A stretch of 64,000 nucleotides of DNA from Isoetes taiwanensis (GCA_021234155.1 JAJEKV010000002.1:29323115-29387114); one strand, 5' to 3'. Counted from the stretch's first letter, positions 22,868 to 33,688 are shown. Program-made: numbers and translations. Notes: generated from the letters alone by a model not told the origin.

Positions 22868-23050
22868 AATAGAATAGAATAGAATAGATGTTTTAACGTC
22901 CACGGAGACCAATAGGTCATGGGACCCATACAATGGGCTAGTACAATCATTACTACTAGGATTAAAAAACCCCTACCTCGAAAGGTTTTCAAGGAAAAAC
23001 CTTTGCAGTAATGATGATACTAGATGGGAAAGAGGAGAGTTTGCTCACGA
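22868..23050 (-). mobile_element. LINE 3' end with (TATTC)n tail
   Basis: The sequence right of the AGAAT repeat (22868-22888) matches that right of the tail at 45534-45690. Shared parts are ACGTCCnCGGAGACCAAT, GGGACCCA, AGGATTAAAAAACCCC, and a short stem containing GGTTTTCnAGGnAAAAACC. On the minus strand this is a 3' UTR plus pentanucleotide tail. The coding part is absent; the 5' boundary is approximate. Confidence 0.75.
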
Positions 23051-24100
23051 TAGGTATGGGCTACATTGACGCAATCTAATTCTGCAATAACCATTTATTT
23101 TTTATCTTCTTGGCAAAAAAATGAAGTTACGCATGTTATGTTTGCTTTGCATTAAGAATCAAATCAAATCAAATCAATTCTATGTTTTGCCAGAGGCCCT
23201 AAAAATTGAGACAAGGTAGGCAAATATTAATAGCACCTAGATTTGTAGATGCATCCATCCACAATTATCTACATGCTATTGCAAGAGAAGGAGCAAACTT
23301 TAATGACTTGATTATTAAGCTTTCCAATTGGGTGGCAAGCTTTTTCAATTGGGTGGTTTTCTTAATTGTGTGGTGTCCTTTAATTAGACGTTAAGAACAT
23401 GATCAGTAGCATTAACATGATTAATGTTCTAAAATGCCATCAATGGCAAAAACTAATAGCTCTTCACAGCTTATGGGGTTGAGTTTCTTACTATGGATCG
23501 GAAAATGCAAATGCATGTGCCACACCAATCGTAGAAGCGTTCGCGTTCGTCCATTCGTAAAACCTGTAATTCACATATACCAATCAGATTAAAAGAAAAG
23601 TGATTTCTTTATCAAAACATCATTTTGTGGCACAATAGAGAACAAAATTGACAAGCATACCCCTCAACCGCTACAAGGCAACATTGCTTATAGTATAACC
23701 TGCTAAATGAGGACTTTTAACGAACTGATTCCGAGCTCACATAAAACTGTGCTATCATTGAAAATAGCTCCTGTTAAACCTGCTGCAAATCCAATTCGAA
23801 TTGAACAAAGATAAAACAAGAAGTATAACAATGTCCTGAATATATAGATGTCCAAACATTACAATTTATAAAGCAGACTTGCAATTACAATTTGTCAAAA
23901 CATTACAATTTATGAACCAGCCTTCCAAACATTACAATCTGTGTAGACCATTGCAAGCCTTGGAGTCAAGTATTTAGGAAAATTAAAGCGCTTATATTTC
24001 AGTTCAAATTTTGTTATCCAAGTGTACCAAAATACCACACAAGTTGTGTTCATCATGTACATTGCCACTAATAGCAAAAGCATTTAAAAATTGTGTTGAA
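23051..24100. other. No supported feature
   Basis: Contains only a short (AATCA)n tract (23156-23180) and AT-rich sequence; no gene recognised. Confidence 0.35.
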
Positions 24101-24103
24101 CAA

Positions 24104-24582
24104 TCTCGGGTTGGGAGATCGCTATATTAGGCGAGGTTCTTCATCAACGTCTCATCGGCGCTTTCTCTTCTCTCTCAGCAGTACCTTATTCTCTATTCTT
24201 TGAAACCATGCAGGGGAGGGGCTTCTCCCTGCTTGGATTGACCAATTTGGCGTTTCTTTCATGCTGTGGCATGTCTTTTCTCGGCCTTGCCTCTTCTTTA
24301 GCCATAATCCTTTGACCTTCGTCCTCGATCCCGTTTTGATAAGGAAGTTCTCTTCTATTCGGGAGGTTTTTGTCGTTTTTATGCGAGCTCCATTCTAGAA
24401 TTCCATCGATCTGAGCCCTCGGATCGAGATTCTAGAGGGGGTGAGCATGCATGTCTTCCATGCATGCATTGCATGCCTTCTCGGGTTGGAAGATCGCTAT
24501 ATTAGGCGAGGTTCTTCATCAATGTCTCATCGGCGCTTCCTCTTCTCTCTCAGCAGTACCTTATTCTCTATTCTTTGAAACA
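24104..24582. repeat. Direct repeat, two ~104-bp copies
   Basis: Copies at 24104-24207 and 24479-24582 differ at only a few bases (shared: GATCGCTATATTAGGCGAGG and CTCTCAGCAGTACCTTATTC). The spacer contains GGGAGGTTTTTGTCGTTTTTAT and CCATTCTAGAATT, which recur at 25080-25126. This suggests an element with ~104-bp terminal repeats, but the ends are not TG...CA and no target duplication was seen. Confidence 0.65.
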
Positions 24583-24602
24583 CACCCTCCCCCCTTAATT
24601 GT

Positions 24603-24950
24603 TTAATGTATTTGTCGCCTGGCATGCATGACCAGCCCCTCTATTTGAAGATGTTTTTGTTTTGTTGTCGCGTGGCACGCGTGATCAGCCCCTCCACTTT
24701 GGGAGGTTTGTTTTGTCACATTTGTTCTAGTGTTGGTGATGTGCAGGTACAGGTTCGCAAGCGGCAGCAACAACAGCTTTGACTTCTCCATTCATGGGTT
24801 TTTTGGGAGCGAATTCTTAGCCTGTTTGTCCAAGCCCCTTGCCGAAAGCTTATCACTAGGGTTTTTCCTCGAAAACTCGAAAGGGCGGGGTTTTTTAATC
24901 CCGGTGATAAGCTTTCGGCAGGCACATAGACCAAACATCTATTAGCATTG
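24603..24950 (+). repeat. Dispersed repeat, copy 2, ending in a perfect hairpin
   Basis: Related to 14490-14710. A ~50-bp tandem duplication (GGCAnGCnTGACCAGCCCCTC) opens it. It closes with TGCCGAAAGCTTATCAC (24840-24856) and its exact inverse GTGATAAGCTTTCGGCA (24904-24920). The intervening 47 bases contain GGTTTTTCCTCGAAAAC and GGGGTTTTTTAATCC, the same words found in the 3' UTR of the pentanucleotide-tailed LINEs (inverse strand at 45640-45690). Confidence 0.6.
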
Positions 24951-25580
24951 TATTTCATGGGGTCCAAGTTATATAATTGGATATTCCCTTTATTTTTCTT
25001 CGTGGGTAGTTCGCATATATGCGGCTATCCACTATCCACCATTGTAGAAAATCTGCCGAGATGAATGAGAAGCCTATTTATCGGGAGGTTTTTGTCGTTT
25101 TCATGCGAGCCCCATTCTAGAATTTTGCTACAGAGGTGCACCCTGGACTACTACAATCGTCGGATTCGTCGATCCTACAACCCAGATTGTATGTTGGGGC
25201 CTTTGGGCATCCCTTATTTCGCTTATAGTCATTTATAATTGGAGGCGCCTATGATTTTGAAATATGAAATACGATTTCGCCTAAGGTTTTGAGGGAATAT
25301 CGAACCTCTATACGGCTATATGGCTTTGCCTAAACTTTTAAAATATGAAATGCGGGGGCTTGAACCTCTACCAAACTAACTCAATGTCCTAATAAAACTA
25401 CTTTAACTAATGTACCTAGTGAGCTAATGTAATTATTTTTTATCTTAAATCTATGTTTTTTATAATAACAACCCATTCAATTGTTTTAGGGATATATGAT
25501 CTATACTTTCAAGAATTGTTATTTTTACATCCATATCAAATCCCCTTGGAACCTCCTGTTATTTTGCTACATATAACAAA

Positions 25581-26044
25581 ATATAACAATTAATACACAA
25601 CTACCATTAACATTATTAACACAAACCATTGCATTTAACACATTTAAATTAAAATCCCCCTTAAACCCCCTTTGGTTTGGGTGCATATTCACACGGGGGG
25701 TTACTCCGGGCAACGAGAGCTATCGGATGGGCATATTTACCCTTTATTCCAAGATCTGGACCGTAAATAGCGATCCTCGTTTGTGGGGTATGCATGTACA
25801 AGTTTTTGTATACTATATATTAAGCTTTACAAAATACTATAAGGTTTGAGAGAATGTACTTAATGGTGTTAATTTTGTACATGTATTGTCTATATATTTT
25901 GGGGGCTCTCGCTGCCCTACGTAACCCCCGTGTGAATATGCACCCAAACCAAAGGGGGTTTAAGGGGGATTTTAATTTAAATGTGTTAAATGCAATGGTT
26001 TGTGTTAATAATGTTAATGGTAGTTGTGTGTTAATTGTTATATT
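25581..26044. mobile_element. Foldback element with ~140-bp inverted arms
   Basis: The left arm 25581-25720 is the inverse of 25905-26044 with few differences (for example CCCTTTGGTTTGGGTGCATA). The ~185-bp centre (25721-25904), together with the inner part of the left arm, is related to 53640-53835. No coding capacity. The 26045-26810 stretch to its right shows no supported feature. Confidence 0.85.
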
Positions 26045-26814
26045 AAAAAAAAATTTGGGCCCTTCGGGCCCTAATTAAAGCAAACATAGTCAAACTTTAT
26101 GGGCCTAAATATTAATTACGAAAAAGCACAATAACATCAAGACAAACAAATTATTTCCATTGCAAACAACTATGAGTACATCTAGCATTATATTCATTAT
26201 ATTCATTATCTGTAATCTGAATATTGCAATACAAGAATCATGTTAACTATTGTAAACTGCACATTGTCATGCATATGCTAGTGCATATGGTAACATGTGC
26301 TAGTATCAATGCAAGCCTGTTTTGCCATGGCAAGCATTCATAAGCATATGACATATGTAAAACCGCATTATGGCAACGTTATAGTAGTTTTATAGCAAAG
26401 CAATCCCTAATGGTTGTTTCCAGAAGCACATAATCTGTAACATCTGGCGCAAGATTGAAACTTAAGTGAATAATTTTGCTATCTGCTGGAAGAGAATATT
26501 GCTACTAAACACATTAAAAACTAGAGTATGCTAAGTATGAGAGCTCAAACTTATTGGGGCCTACAATATACATTCAAAGGGTTGTTTTGACTTGATTATT
26601 TCAAGCTTACAGAAAGGTGTAAAGTATGTGCATTACCTTAGAGTGTCGAGTATTCTAAGTATGCTAAAGATTAAAACAGTCTATTTTAAACAACCATGCC
26701 CTCTTCTTTTTCCTATTCTCGCCATGAATGCCGGTTATAAGGACAGTTTATAAGGAAATCAAGAAAATGCACCTGATTCAACTGCACTGAAATTATTATT
26801 GCAAACTCCATTAC

Positions 26815-27172
26815 CTGCAGGAATTTCTAAGTTGAAGCCTTTCAGGACAGCCATATCAGGTTTGGAAGGATAAGAATATTCAACGTTATTCAGGGTCAAT
26901 CTGCCTTCCACTTTATCAAGGCATTTTCCATCCAAGTTATCAACGTCAATAGGTGGAATACGATCAATAATCTGGAATATGCTATATGCAGCAATGCGCC
27001 CGTCCGAGAATGCTTTAATGTTGGAAAGTGCATATCCCAATGCCCTGTTAGTTATCCAAATACGTAAGATAAGAGACAGAACTGCTTTATCCTTATTGCA
27101 GAATGATTTTATTTTTTTTTTTACCTGCCTCCTGTAAGAACTGTACGTATGGAAGAAATAGCCTGTTTTACT
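26815..27172 (-). CDS. ABC transporter B-family (MDR/P-glycoprotein-like) partial gene, two exons
   Basis: The better exon is 27044-26815. It reads ALGYALSNIKAFSDGRIAAY, then IFQIIDRIPPID, then VEGRLTLNNVEYSYPSKPD, then GFNLEIPAG. This is the end of the first transmembrane domain and the run-up to the first Walker A of an ABCB protein. It is bounded by an acceptor CAG (27047-27045) and a donor GT (26814-26813). A shorter upstream piece ending at 27125 encodes a TVLTGG-R segment that joins in phase. The Walker A exon that should follow is not found leftward to 24 kb. The upstream piece stops at 27175, where an LTR fragment begins. This is either a gene with very long introns or an isolated captured or duplicated fragment; splice sites and frame are intact, which argues against great age. 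Confidence 0.75.
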
Positions 27173-27174
27173 GA

Positions 27175-27284
27175 TGTAGCAATTCTGGATGGATTACAGA
27201 TTGGGAGACCATGAATTGATTGAGAAGCCTTAAATAAGGTTTCAGGGATATAAAAGGTATGGTTCATTGGTGTGATCCATAACA
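27175..27284 (+). repeat. Truncated 5' LTR of copy A
   Basis: Matches the last 110 bp of the full LTR (34419-34528). It starts at TGTAGCAATTCTGG and ends ATAACA. The same start point is found in the internal truncated LTR of copy B. Confidence 0.85.
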
Positions 27285-27286
27285 AT

Positions 27287-27299
27287 TGGTATCAGAGCC
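27287..27299 (+). other. Primer-binding site of copy A
   Basis: TGGTATCAGAGCC, complementary to initiator-Met tRNA, two bases after the LTR end. Confidence 0.88.
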
Positions 27300-27779
27300 T
27301 GGCTATTCTTGACGTTTGCAAGTTATCTGGTTGGTGCTGGAGATTGCAAACTGGAATAAAGATTCTCTTTTTGGCTATTCTTGATGTTTGTAAGTCATCT
27401 AGTTGGTGCTAGTGATTGCAAACTGGAATAGAATTCCTCCTTCTGAGAATCTAAATGATCTTCTTTCTATGAATTTAAAATTTTAACTTCTTGGATCATT
27501 CTTTCCAATCCGATTCTACCCAGAGTAATCAATCTTTGGATATCGGTACGACAAAATTGTTTGTTGCAGGAAACATATAGGTGCAGGTGATTGGTGACGT
27601 GGAGTAAGCAGAGGGAACTAAGCCTAATCTTCCTTATCAATCCATTTCATTTACCAAAATGGATCTCCTTCCAATCAAGCCTAACCAGAACTGACAATCC
27701 ATCTCCTTGGCCAGGATGGATCTCCGTTGAAACTTTTCCTGCATTTACGGAGGGCGTATCTATGGTGGACGGATCAATC

Positions 27780-28272
27780 TGTTGTTAATCATGCCATAAT
27801 TATAATCATTGTACCTAGAGTAGAACATGATCATATTCTTTTAGTTTGTCTAATGGTCCTAGGTCTTATGCTTATCCCATTTAAAAGCATTGTTGGACCA
27901 TTCAAGATTTCTATTTTATGATTTAAGGTGGCTCGATCAAGTCAAGCCACCACAACTGCTACGTCCGATCGGCCATGCTTAACCGTCGGACCTGTGTGTA
28001 TTTGTACAGTGCCGGATTTGGATCTGGCACAGCGAAGTGCCGGATTCCTTAGGAGAAAACCAAGTAGCAAGGTTTGAAATGGTTTTTGGTTCCTAATCTA
28101 ATGGTCGATGAACAGTGTTTGCTTCAGTGCCGAATGTACAGTGTTTCCTATGATTTAGTGTAATGGTATAATGCATTATGTTTAAAATGCATCATAGCCT
28201 AGCTATGCATAATGAAGTGAATATAATTGTGTTGCTATAGAAAATGTAAATTCTAACTGATCATTATCAACA
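27780..28272 (+). repeat. 5' LTR of young copia element
   Basis: TGTTGTTAATC...ATCAACA, 493 bp, identical in length to the 3' LTR with one substitution. Confidence 0.97.
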
Positions 28273-28274
28273 TA

Positions 28275-28286
28275 TGGTATCAGAGC
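28275..28286 (+). other. Primer-binding site of young copia element
   Basis: TGGTATCAGAGC, initiator-Met tRNA complement, two bases after the LTR. Confidence 0.93.
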
Positions 28287-28296
28287 AGGATTAAAC

Positions 28297-29679
28297 ATGG
28301 CCAGCAGACTGGGAGCCACACTTCTGAGTGCCATTGAGGTGTACAAAGGTGGCTCTGGATTCCAAGTCTGGAAGGAAAAGGTTGAAGAAGTGCTATGAGT
28401 TGAAGGTCTATGGGAAGTCATAGAAGAAGGAGAGCAGACTCCTGCGGGTGTTCAGACAACCAGCAAAGGGAAGTCATATGCTAGTGCTGCTGCATCAAGG
28501 ACTGGTGGAAGTCCCAGCAAAGATGCAAGTGGAGGAAGCTCCATGGAGGTGACGAGTGAAGTATCAGAGATTGCTGTTAAGGCAAAAATCCTGGAAGCTA
28601 AGGCTGTCATTAAAAGTAAACTGAGCCCAAGCATTCTGCTTAGAATGAGAAATATGTCTCCAAAGGAAATGTGGGCATACCTTTTGAAGACTTATCAGGT
28701 AAAAACTTCATCCCAGTTAGATGTCTTAGACAAAGAACTTAGGGATTTGAAGTACAAAGAAGGAGAGGATGTCAAGGATTTCTTTGAGAAATTTGACAAT
28801 GTGATTGCTGACCTTGAAGCTGCTGGAGTGCCCATTACAAAAGAATATCAAATCCTATCTCTAGCAAGGGCCTTTTCTAAATGGAAAAATCTGTCCATTC
28901 TCATTAGGAACATTGCTAAAAGTAGAGAAGAGGCTGAGAACATAATAAAGACAGAATTAGAGCAGCATGAATTGATTAAAGAAGATGAGGAAGAGTCAAG
29001 TGAAATTCTCTATGCTGGTAAAGGTCGTGAGGAAAAAAAGATCGGCCCATGTTTTGCATGTAATGCTTATGGTCATCTTAAGAACAACTGTCCTAAAGTA
29101 TCAAAAGGGACGAAATGCTATAACTGCCAAGGGTATGGTCACTTGGCTTCAAACTGCTCCAGCCCTAAGGATTTTTCCAGAAACAAAGAAGCAAATGTCT
29201 TCAAAGCTGGCAGAGGCAGGGGATCTAATTCTGGAGGAAGAAGAATTCAAGGTAAAGGGAGAGGCAAATTTGCACAAGTCAACATAGCAACTGAGCAAGC
29301 AAGTGAGCCAGATGAGGAGTCTGACGAGAATGTAGAGGTAAGAAACTCAAAACTGCTGTCAGTAATTTCAGAAAGTAAACTAAAGGATAATGATAACTTA
29401 TATGTGCTAGATAGTGGAGCTGAAAGAAGCGTGATTAAGTCACCTTCCAAGCTTAAGGCAAAATTCTCCAAGAACTCAAGTTTTGTGCAGATGGGAGATG
29501 GAAACTTGCAAAAAGTAGAACAAGCAGGAATGTTAGAGCTTTTTGATCTAGAAGGAAAACCAGTTATTCTAGAAAATGTTTTATGTGTGCCAAATTTAGT
29601 CAAGAATTTGATTTCTGTAACTCAGCTAGTAGAGGATACCATGTTAATTTTGAGGCAGATTGTTGTAAAGTTCTCTTGA
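28297..29679 (+). pseudogene. Copia Gag-protease frame with a nonsense codon
   Basis: The start is ATG at 28297, nine bases past the PBS region, matching the start of copia element 1. Codon 34 (28396-28398) is TGA where the related element has a sense codon between the leucine and VE-x-LW. Beyond it the frame stays open. It has the capsid region (MRNMSPKEMWAYLLKTYQV), zinc knuckles CFACNAYGHLKNNC and CYNCQGYGHLASNC, an Arg/Gly patch, and the protease motif LDSGAERS. It ends out of frame at 29679 because of a one-base shift near 29630, between the protease and the pre-integrase domain. Without suppression of the stop, only a 33-residue peptide or an internally initiated Gag could be produced. 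Confidence 0.9.
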
Positions 29680-32588
29680 ATAATGAAGTGAAATTTTTGG
29701 CAAAGAGAGTTGGCAAACTGTTTGGATTTCATAACAATATACTTGGAAGTATTAATGCAATTACAGTTCCTACTTTTAAAATATGGCATGAACGTCTAGG
29801 ACATACTCACATTGACAATCTGGAACAGATGGTTAAACTAAGATACATCACAGGAGGAAAGGGAAAGGAGGAACATTTTCATTGTGGTGGCTGCCTTAAA
29901 GGTAAATCATGCAGATTATCTTTTCCTAAGAAAGGACAAAGAGCCAAAGACATTATAGAATTAATACACAGTGATCTTTGTGGGCCCTTGAATGTTAGAA
30001 GTATACATGGAAAACGGTATTTTATTACTTTCACTGATGATTTCTCCAGAAAAACCAAATGTTATACCTTGAGAACTAAAGACCAAGCATTTGAGGCTTT
30101 CAAACGATTCCAGGCTGAAGTTGAAAGACAGACAGGTAAAAAGATCAAATGTCTAAGAACAGACAGAGGTGGAGAATTTGTGTCAGACAAATTTAATAGC
30201 TATTGTTTTCAAAATGGGATAAGGAGGCAAGTGACATGCTCTCATACACCACAACAGAATGGAGTCTCAGAAAGAAAGAACAGGACCATCTTGAATGCCG
30301 TGAGATCAATGATTAAGCATGCTAGATTGCCTAACTTCCTTTGGGAAGAAGCTGTTAAAACTGCAGTAATGATTCAGAACAAGCTGCCTTCTAGAAGCTT
30401 AAATGGAAAATGCCCAGATGAACTATGGTATGGAATGAAACCTAATTATGATAAACTCAGAGTGTATGGCTGCCTCTCATATGCACATGTACCAGAGGAG
30501 ACTCGAAAAAAACTAGATGACAGGGCTGTTGAATGTTATTTGATAGGATATGACGAGCAGTCAAATGGATACTTATTGTATGAACCTTTAACAAGGAGGA
30601 TCATAACCAGCAGGGATGTACACTTTGTTGAAGAAATACTCTATAAAGACAGAGGAGCAGTGGATACAAGGCAGAAAGTGGAAGCCCCTGATCAAAATAA
30701 AAAACAAGTTATGCATGTGGACTTAGATAATGATGAAGTAAAGGAGAATGATCTTACTGCTGCACATAATGATGAAGGGTCACAAGAAATAGGTAGTGAC
30801 AGTCCTAACACCTCTGGAAGTTCAGAATTAAGCTCAGATGTACCACAAAAGAAAACAAGGAAAGGTGAAGCAGAAAGACTGCTGGAAGAAGCTAGAATTG
30901 ATGTTAGCAAGTTTGGGCGATTAAGAGAAGGGAAAAGCAGAAGATTAAACATAACAGAAGATTCAGAAATTGAATTGGATGCCATAATGGCAATCATTGA
31001 GCCTCATATACCTGCAACATATGAGGAAGCAATTTCAAGTATGGATGCTATAGAATGGAGACGTGCCATGGAAGAAGAAATAAAGGCGTTCAATAGAACA
31101 GGGACTTATGAATTGGTCAGCAAACCAGCAAACAAAAATCTGGTGGACAATAAATGGATATTTAAAATTAAATTGGGAGCTGATGGTAAATCTAAGATCT
31201 ACAAAGCTAGACTTGTGGCTAAGGGATATTCCCAAAGAAAAGGCATGGATTATGATGAGACATTCTCACCTATAGTAAAGCTTGCGAGCATTAGAATGCT
31301 CTTGGCATATGCAAATGCCCGTGATCTTGAAATACATCACATGGATGTTAGCACGGCATTTCTAAATGCACCTCTTGAGGAAGAAATCTATATGAAGCAA
31401 GCAATTGGATTTAAACAAGGAAAAGAAATGGTTTGGAAATTAAATCGAGCTGTTTATGGGCTTAAACAGTCTCCCAGAGAGTGGTACAAATGCATAGACA
31501 ATTTTTTAAGAGAAAGTGGCTTTAAGAGATTGGAAAGTGATGGAAATCTTTACTTGTTTGAGGAGGAACAGAATTTTTGCATCATAGCACTATATGTGGA
31601 TGATTGCATCATGCTGGCCAATAATGTAAAATGCTTGGACAAGTGCAAACAAATTCTGAAATCAAAATTCAAGATGCAAGATCTTGGGGAACTCAAACGT
31701 TTCTTGGGAATTGAAGTAACAAGGGATAGAAAGGAAAGGAAGTTACTGCTCACTCAAACATCCAACATTCAAAATATCTTGGACAGATTTGGGATGAAAA
31801 ATTGCAATGATGCAGCTACACCACTTATTAATGGTCACAAAATATCAGCTGACATGTGTCCAAGAACACAAACAGAAATTACAGAAATGGCCACTACTCC
31901 ATACAGAGAATTGTTAGGTTGTTTGCTCTATGTTTCAAATTGCACACGTCCTGACATCTCTTTCTCAGTTAGTTTATTAAGCAGGTATTCAAACAATCCA
32001 GGCAAGGGGCATTGGATAGCTGCAAAACGAGTTCTAAGATTTCTGAAAGGTACTCAAGGTGAGGGCATATGTTTCTCAAATAATGATCTAGAGTTGAAAG
32101 CATATTGTGATGCAGATTGGGCATCAGACCTAGATTTCAGAAAATCAACATCTGGCTTCACATTAATGCTAGGAGGAGGCTCAGTTACATGGAAATCTAA
32201 GAAACAAGACAGTGTTGCAATGTCTTCTGCTGAAGCAGAATATGCTGCAACAACTTTGGCTGCCAAGGAGATAATCTGGGCAAGAAGACTGCTAAGTGAG
32301 TTGAAACTAATGCAAAGTCATCCTACTGTTCTATTAAGTGACAGTCTGAGCTGTATAGCGATTACCAAAAACCGTGTCATGCATCAGAGAACCAAACACA
32401 TTGAGATCCATATGCATTTTATTAGAGAACAAGTTGCTAACAGAAGGATTTCAGTTGAACATGTGAGCACTCAAGAACAGGTTGCTGATATTCTAACTAA
32501 AGCTTTACCTCAAGCAAAGTTCAACAAGTTCAAATACATGCTGGGAGTTCAAGGTAAAGAAATCTGTACAAGTCTGATTATGGCATGA
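29583..32588 (+). CDS. Copia Pol: integrase, reverse transcriptase, RNase H
   Basis: 1001 uninterrupted codons; genuine Pol homology starts near residue 16 (RGYHVNFEADCC). Domains in order: pre-integrase zinc site IWHERLGHTH...HCGGC (residues ~66-105); integrase core with HSDLCGP, TDRGGEF and NGVSERKN carrying D, D and E (~130-230); RT with ARLVAKGYSQ, HHMDVSTAFLNAP and the catalytic LYVDDCIM (~540-680); RNase H with YCDADWASD, AMSSAEAEY, LSDSLSC and KHIEIHMHFIRE (~840-970); then the copia end VADILTKALPQ. Normally this is made as one Gag-Pol polyprotein; here it is separated from Gag-protease by a frameshift and has no start codon of its own in a sensible place. The open length shows that little time has passed since insertion. 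Confidence 0.93.
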   Translation: MCAKFSQEFDFCNSASRGYHVNFEADCCKVLLNNEVKFLAKRVGKLFGFHNNILGSINAITVPTFKIWHERLGHTHIDNLEQMVKLRYITGGKGKEEHFHCGGCLKGKSCRLSFPKKGQRAKDIIELIHSDLCGPLNVRSIHGKRYFITFTDDFSRKTKCYTLRTKDQAFEAFKRFQAEVERQTGKKIKCLRTDRGGEFVSDKFNSYCFQNGIRRQVTCSHTPQQNGVSERKNRTILNAVRSMIKHARLPNFLWEEAVKTAVMIQNKLPSRSLNGKCPDELWYGMKPNYDKLRVYGCLSYAHVPEETRKKLDDRAVECYLIGYDEQSNGYLLYEPLTRRIITSRDVHFVEEILYKDRGAVDTRQKVEAPDQNKKQVMHVDLDNDEVKENDLTAAHNDEGSQEIGSDSPNTSGSSELSSDVPQKKTRKGEAERLLEEARIDVSKFGRLREGKSRRLNITEDSEIELDAIMAIIEPHIPATYEEAISSMDAIEWRRAMEEEIKAFNRTGTYELVSKPANKNLVDNKWIFKIKLGADGKSKIYKARLVAKGYSQRKGMDYDETFSPIVKLASIRMLLAYANARDLEIHHMDVSTAFLNAPLEEEIYMKQAIGFKQGKEMVWKLNRAVYGLKQSPREWYKCIDNFLRESGFKRLESDGNLYLFEEEQNFCIIALYVDDCIMLANNVKCLDKCKQILKSKFKMQDLGELKRFLGIEVTRDRKERKLLLTQTSNIQNILDRFGMKNCNDAATPLINGHKISADMCPRTQTEITEMATTPYRELLGCLLYVSNCTRPDISFSVSLLSRYSNNPGKGHWIAAKRVLRFLKGTQGEGICFSNNDLELKAYCDADWASDLDFRKSTSGFTLMLGGGSVTWKSKKQDSVAMSSAEAEYAATTLAAKEIIWARRLLSELKLMQSHPTVLLSDSLSCIAITKNRVMHQRTKHIEIHMHFIREQVANRRISVEHVSTQEQVADILTKALPQAKFNKFKYMLGVQGKEICTSLIMA

Positions 32589-32596
32589 AGGAGGAA
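32587..32596 (+). other. Polypurine tract of young copia element
   Basis: GAAGGAGGAA directly abutting the 3' LTR; primes plus-strand DNA synthesis. Confidence 0.85.
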
Positions 32597-33089
32597 TGTT
32601 GTTAATCATGCCATAATTATAATCATTGTACCTAGAGTAGAACATGATCATATTCTTTTAGTTTGTCTAATGGTCCTAGGTCTTATGCTTATCCCATTTA
32701 AAAGCATTGTTGGACCATTCAAGATTTCTATTTTATGATTTAAGGTGGCTCGATCAAGTCAAGCCACCACAACTGCTACGTCCGATCGGCCATGCTTAAC
32801 CGTCGGACCTGTGTGTATTTGTACAGTGCCGGATTTGGATCTGGCACAGCGAAGTGCCGGATTCCTTAGGAGAAAACCAAGTAGCAAGGTTTGAAATGGT
32901 TTTTGGTTCCTAATCTAATGGTCGATGAACAGTGTTTGCTTCAGTGCCAAATGTACAGTGTTTCCTATGATTTAGTGTAATGGTATAATGCATTATGTTT
33001 AAAATGCATCATAGCCTAGCTATGCATAATGAAGTGAATATAATTGTGTTGCTATAGAAAATGTAAATTCTAACTGATCATTATCAACA
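32597..33089 (+). repeat. 3' LTR of young copia element
   Basis: 493 bp, one substitution from the 5' LTR; followed by the CAATC duplication. Confidence 0.97.
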
Positions 33090-33688
33090 CAATCTTTATC
33101 TGAACTCTCTATTTTTTACAACTCTTGAACTATTCCAAACTAAACGAATTTTAAACAATCTAAGTGCAGCCCATTGTTTTAGTAAGACGTCTTCATAATA
33201 AATATCTGTCTGTAAGCAATTGTAAATCTATTTTATGATTGTGTTGCTTCCTTCTAATGAATGGTCATGCCATTAATAGTTGCACAATGGTTGGTGCCAT
33301 AAGTGTTAATGTTAATGGATGACATTGAAATTCTAGATTGGTGTCTACAGTTTTGAGCAGTAGTTGGTGCTACTGGTTGGAGTCGGTGCTTCAACGGAAC
33401 CCTTGATCTTTTCTTAATCTTGCTTTTATCTTAAAACTTAAATTTCATCTAGTAGATCTTAAGCTTTGCTAATACATCTCAAAAGTGTAAATCAATCTTC
33501 CCTGAATCTTTATCTTAATCTTTATCCACAACAGTTGTGATTGTCATAAATAGTTGGTGCTATTTATGCGATCATAATCCCTGTCTTTGGCCCTTAAAAT
33601 GGATTGAGTTGGTGCTCATGTACAAATTGAGTTGGTGCTTAATTTGAGGTTTACAACTGAGGTCAGTTGCTTCCAAAAAGGGAAGAAT

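Larger units (their letters stand above)
27780..33089 (+). mobile_element. Young Ty1/copia retrotransposon (complete, 5.3 kb)
   Basis: Two 493-bp LTRs (27780-28272 and 32597-33089) differ at a single base (G at 28132, A at 32949). The flanking 5-bp duplication is CAATC (27775-27779 and 33090-33094). The empty site is preserved in copy B of the host element, where CAATC occurs once. Internal order is PBS, gag, protease, integrase, RT, RNase H, purine tract. Despite the near-identical LTRs, the coding region has one stop codon and one frameshift. Confidence 0.97.

Noticed and set aside
27591-27788. 65-codon frame in the LTR-element leader, also open in copy B
   Set aside because: The two copies are recent duplicates, so shared openness is not evidence of selection; the C-terminus in copy A runs into the copia LTR.
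29600-29690. Programmed ribosomal frameshift between copia protease and integrase
   Set aside because: Copia elements normally have one continuous frame, the older relative at 2597-4120 is continuous here, and no slippery heptamer with a following structure is evident.
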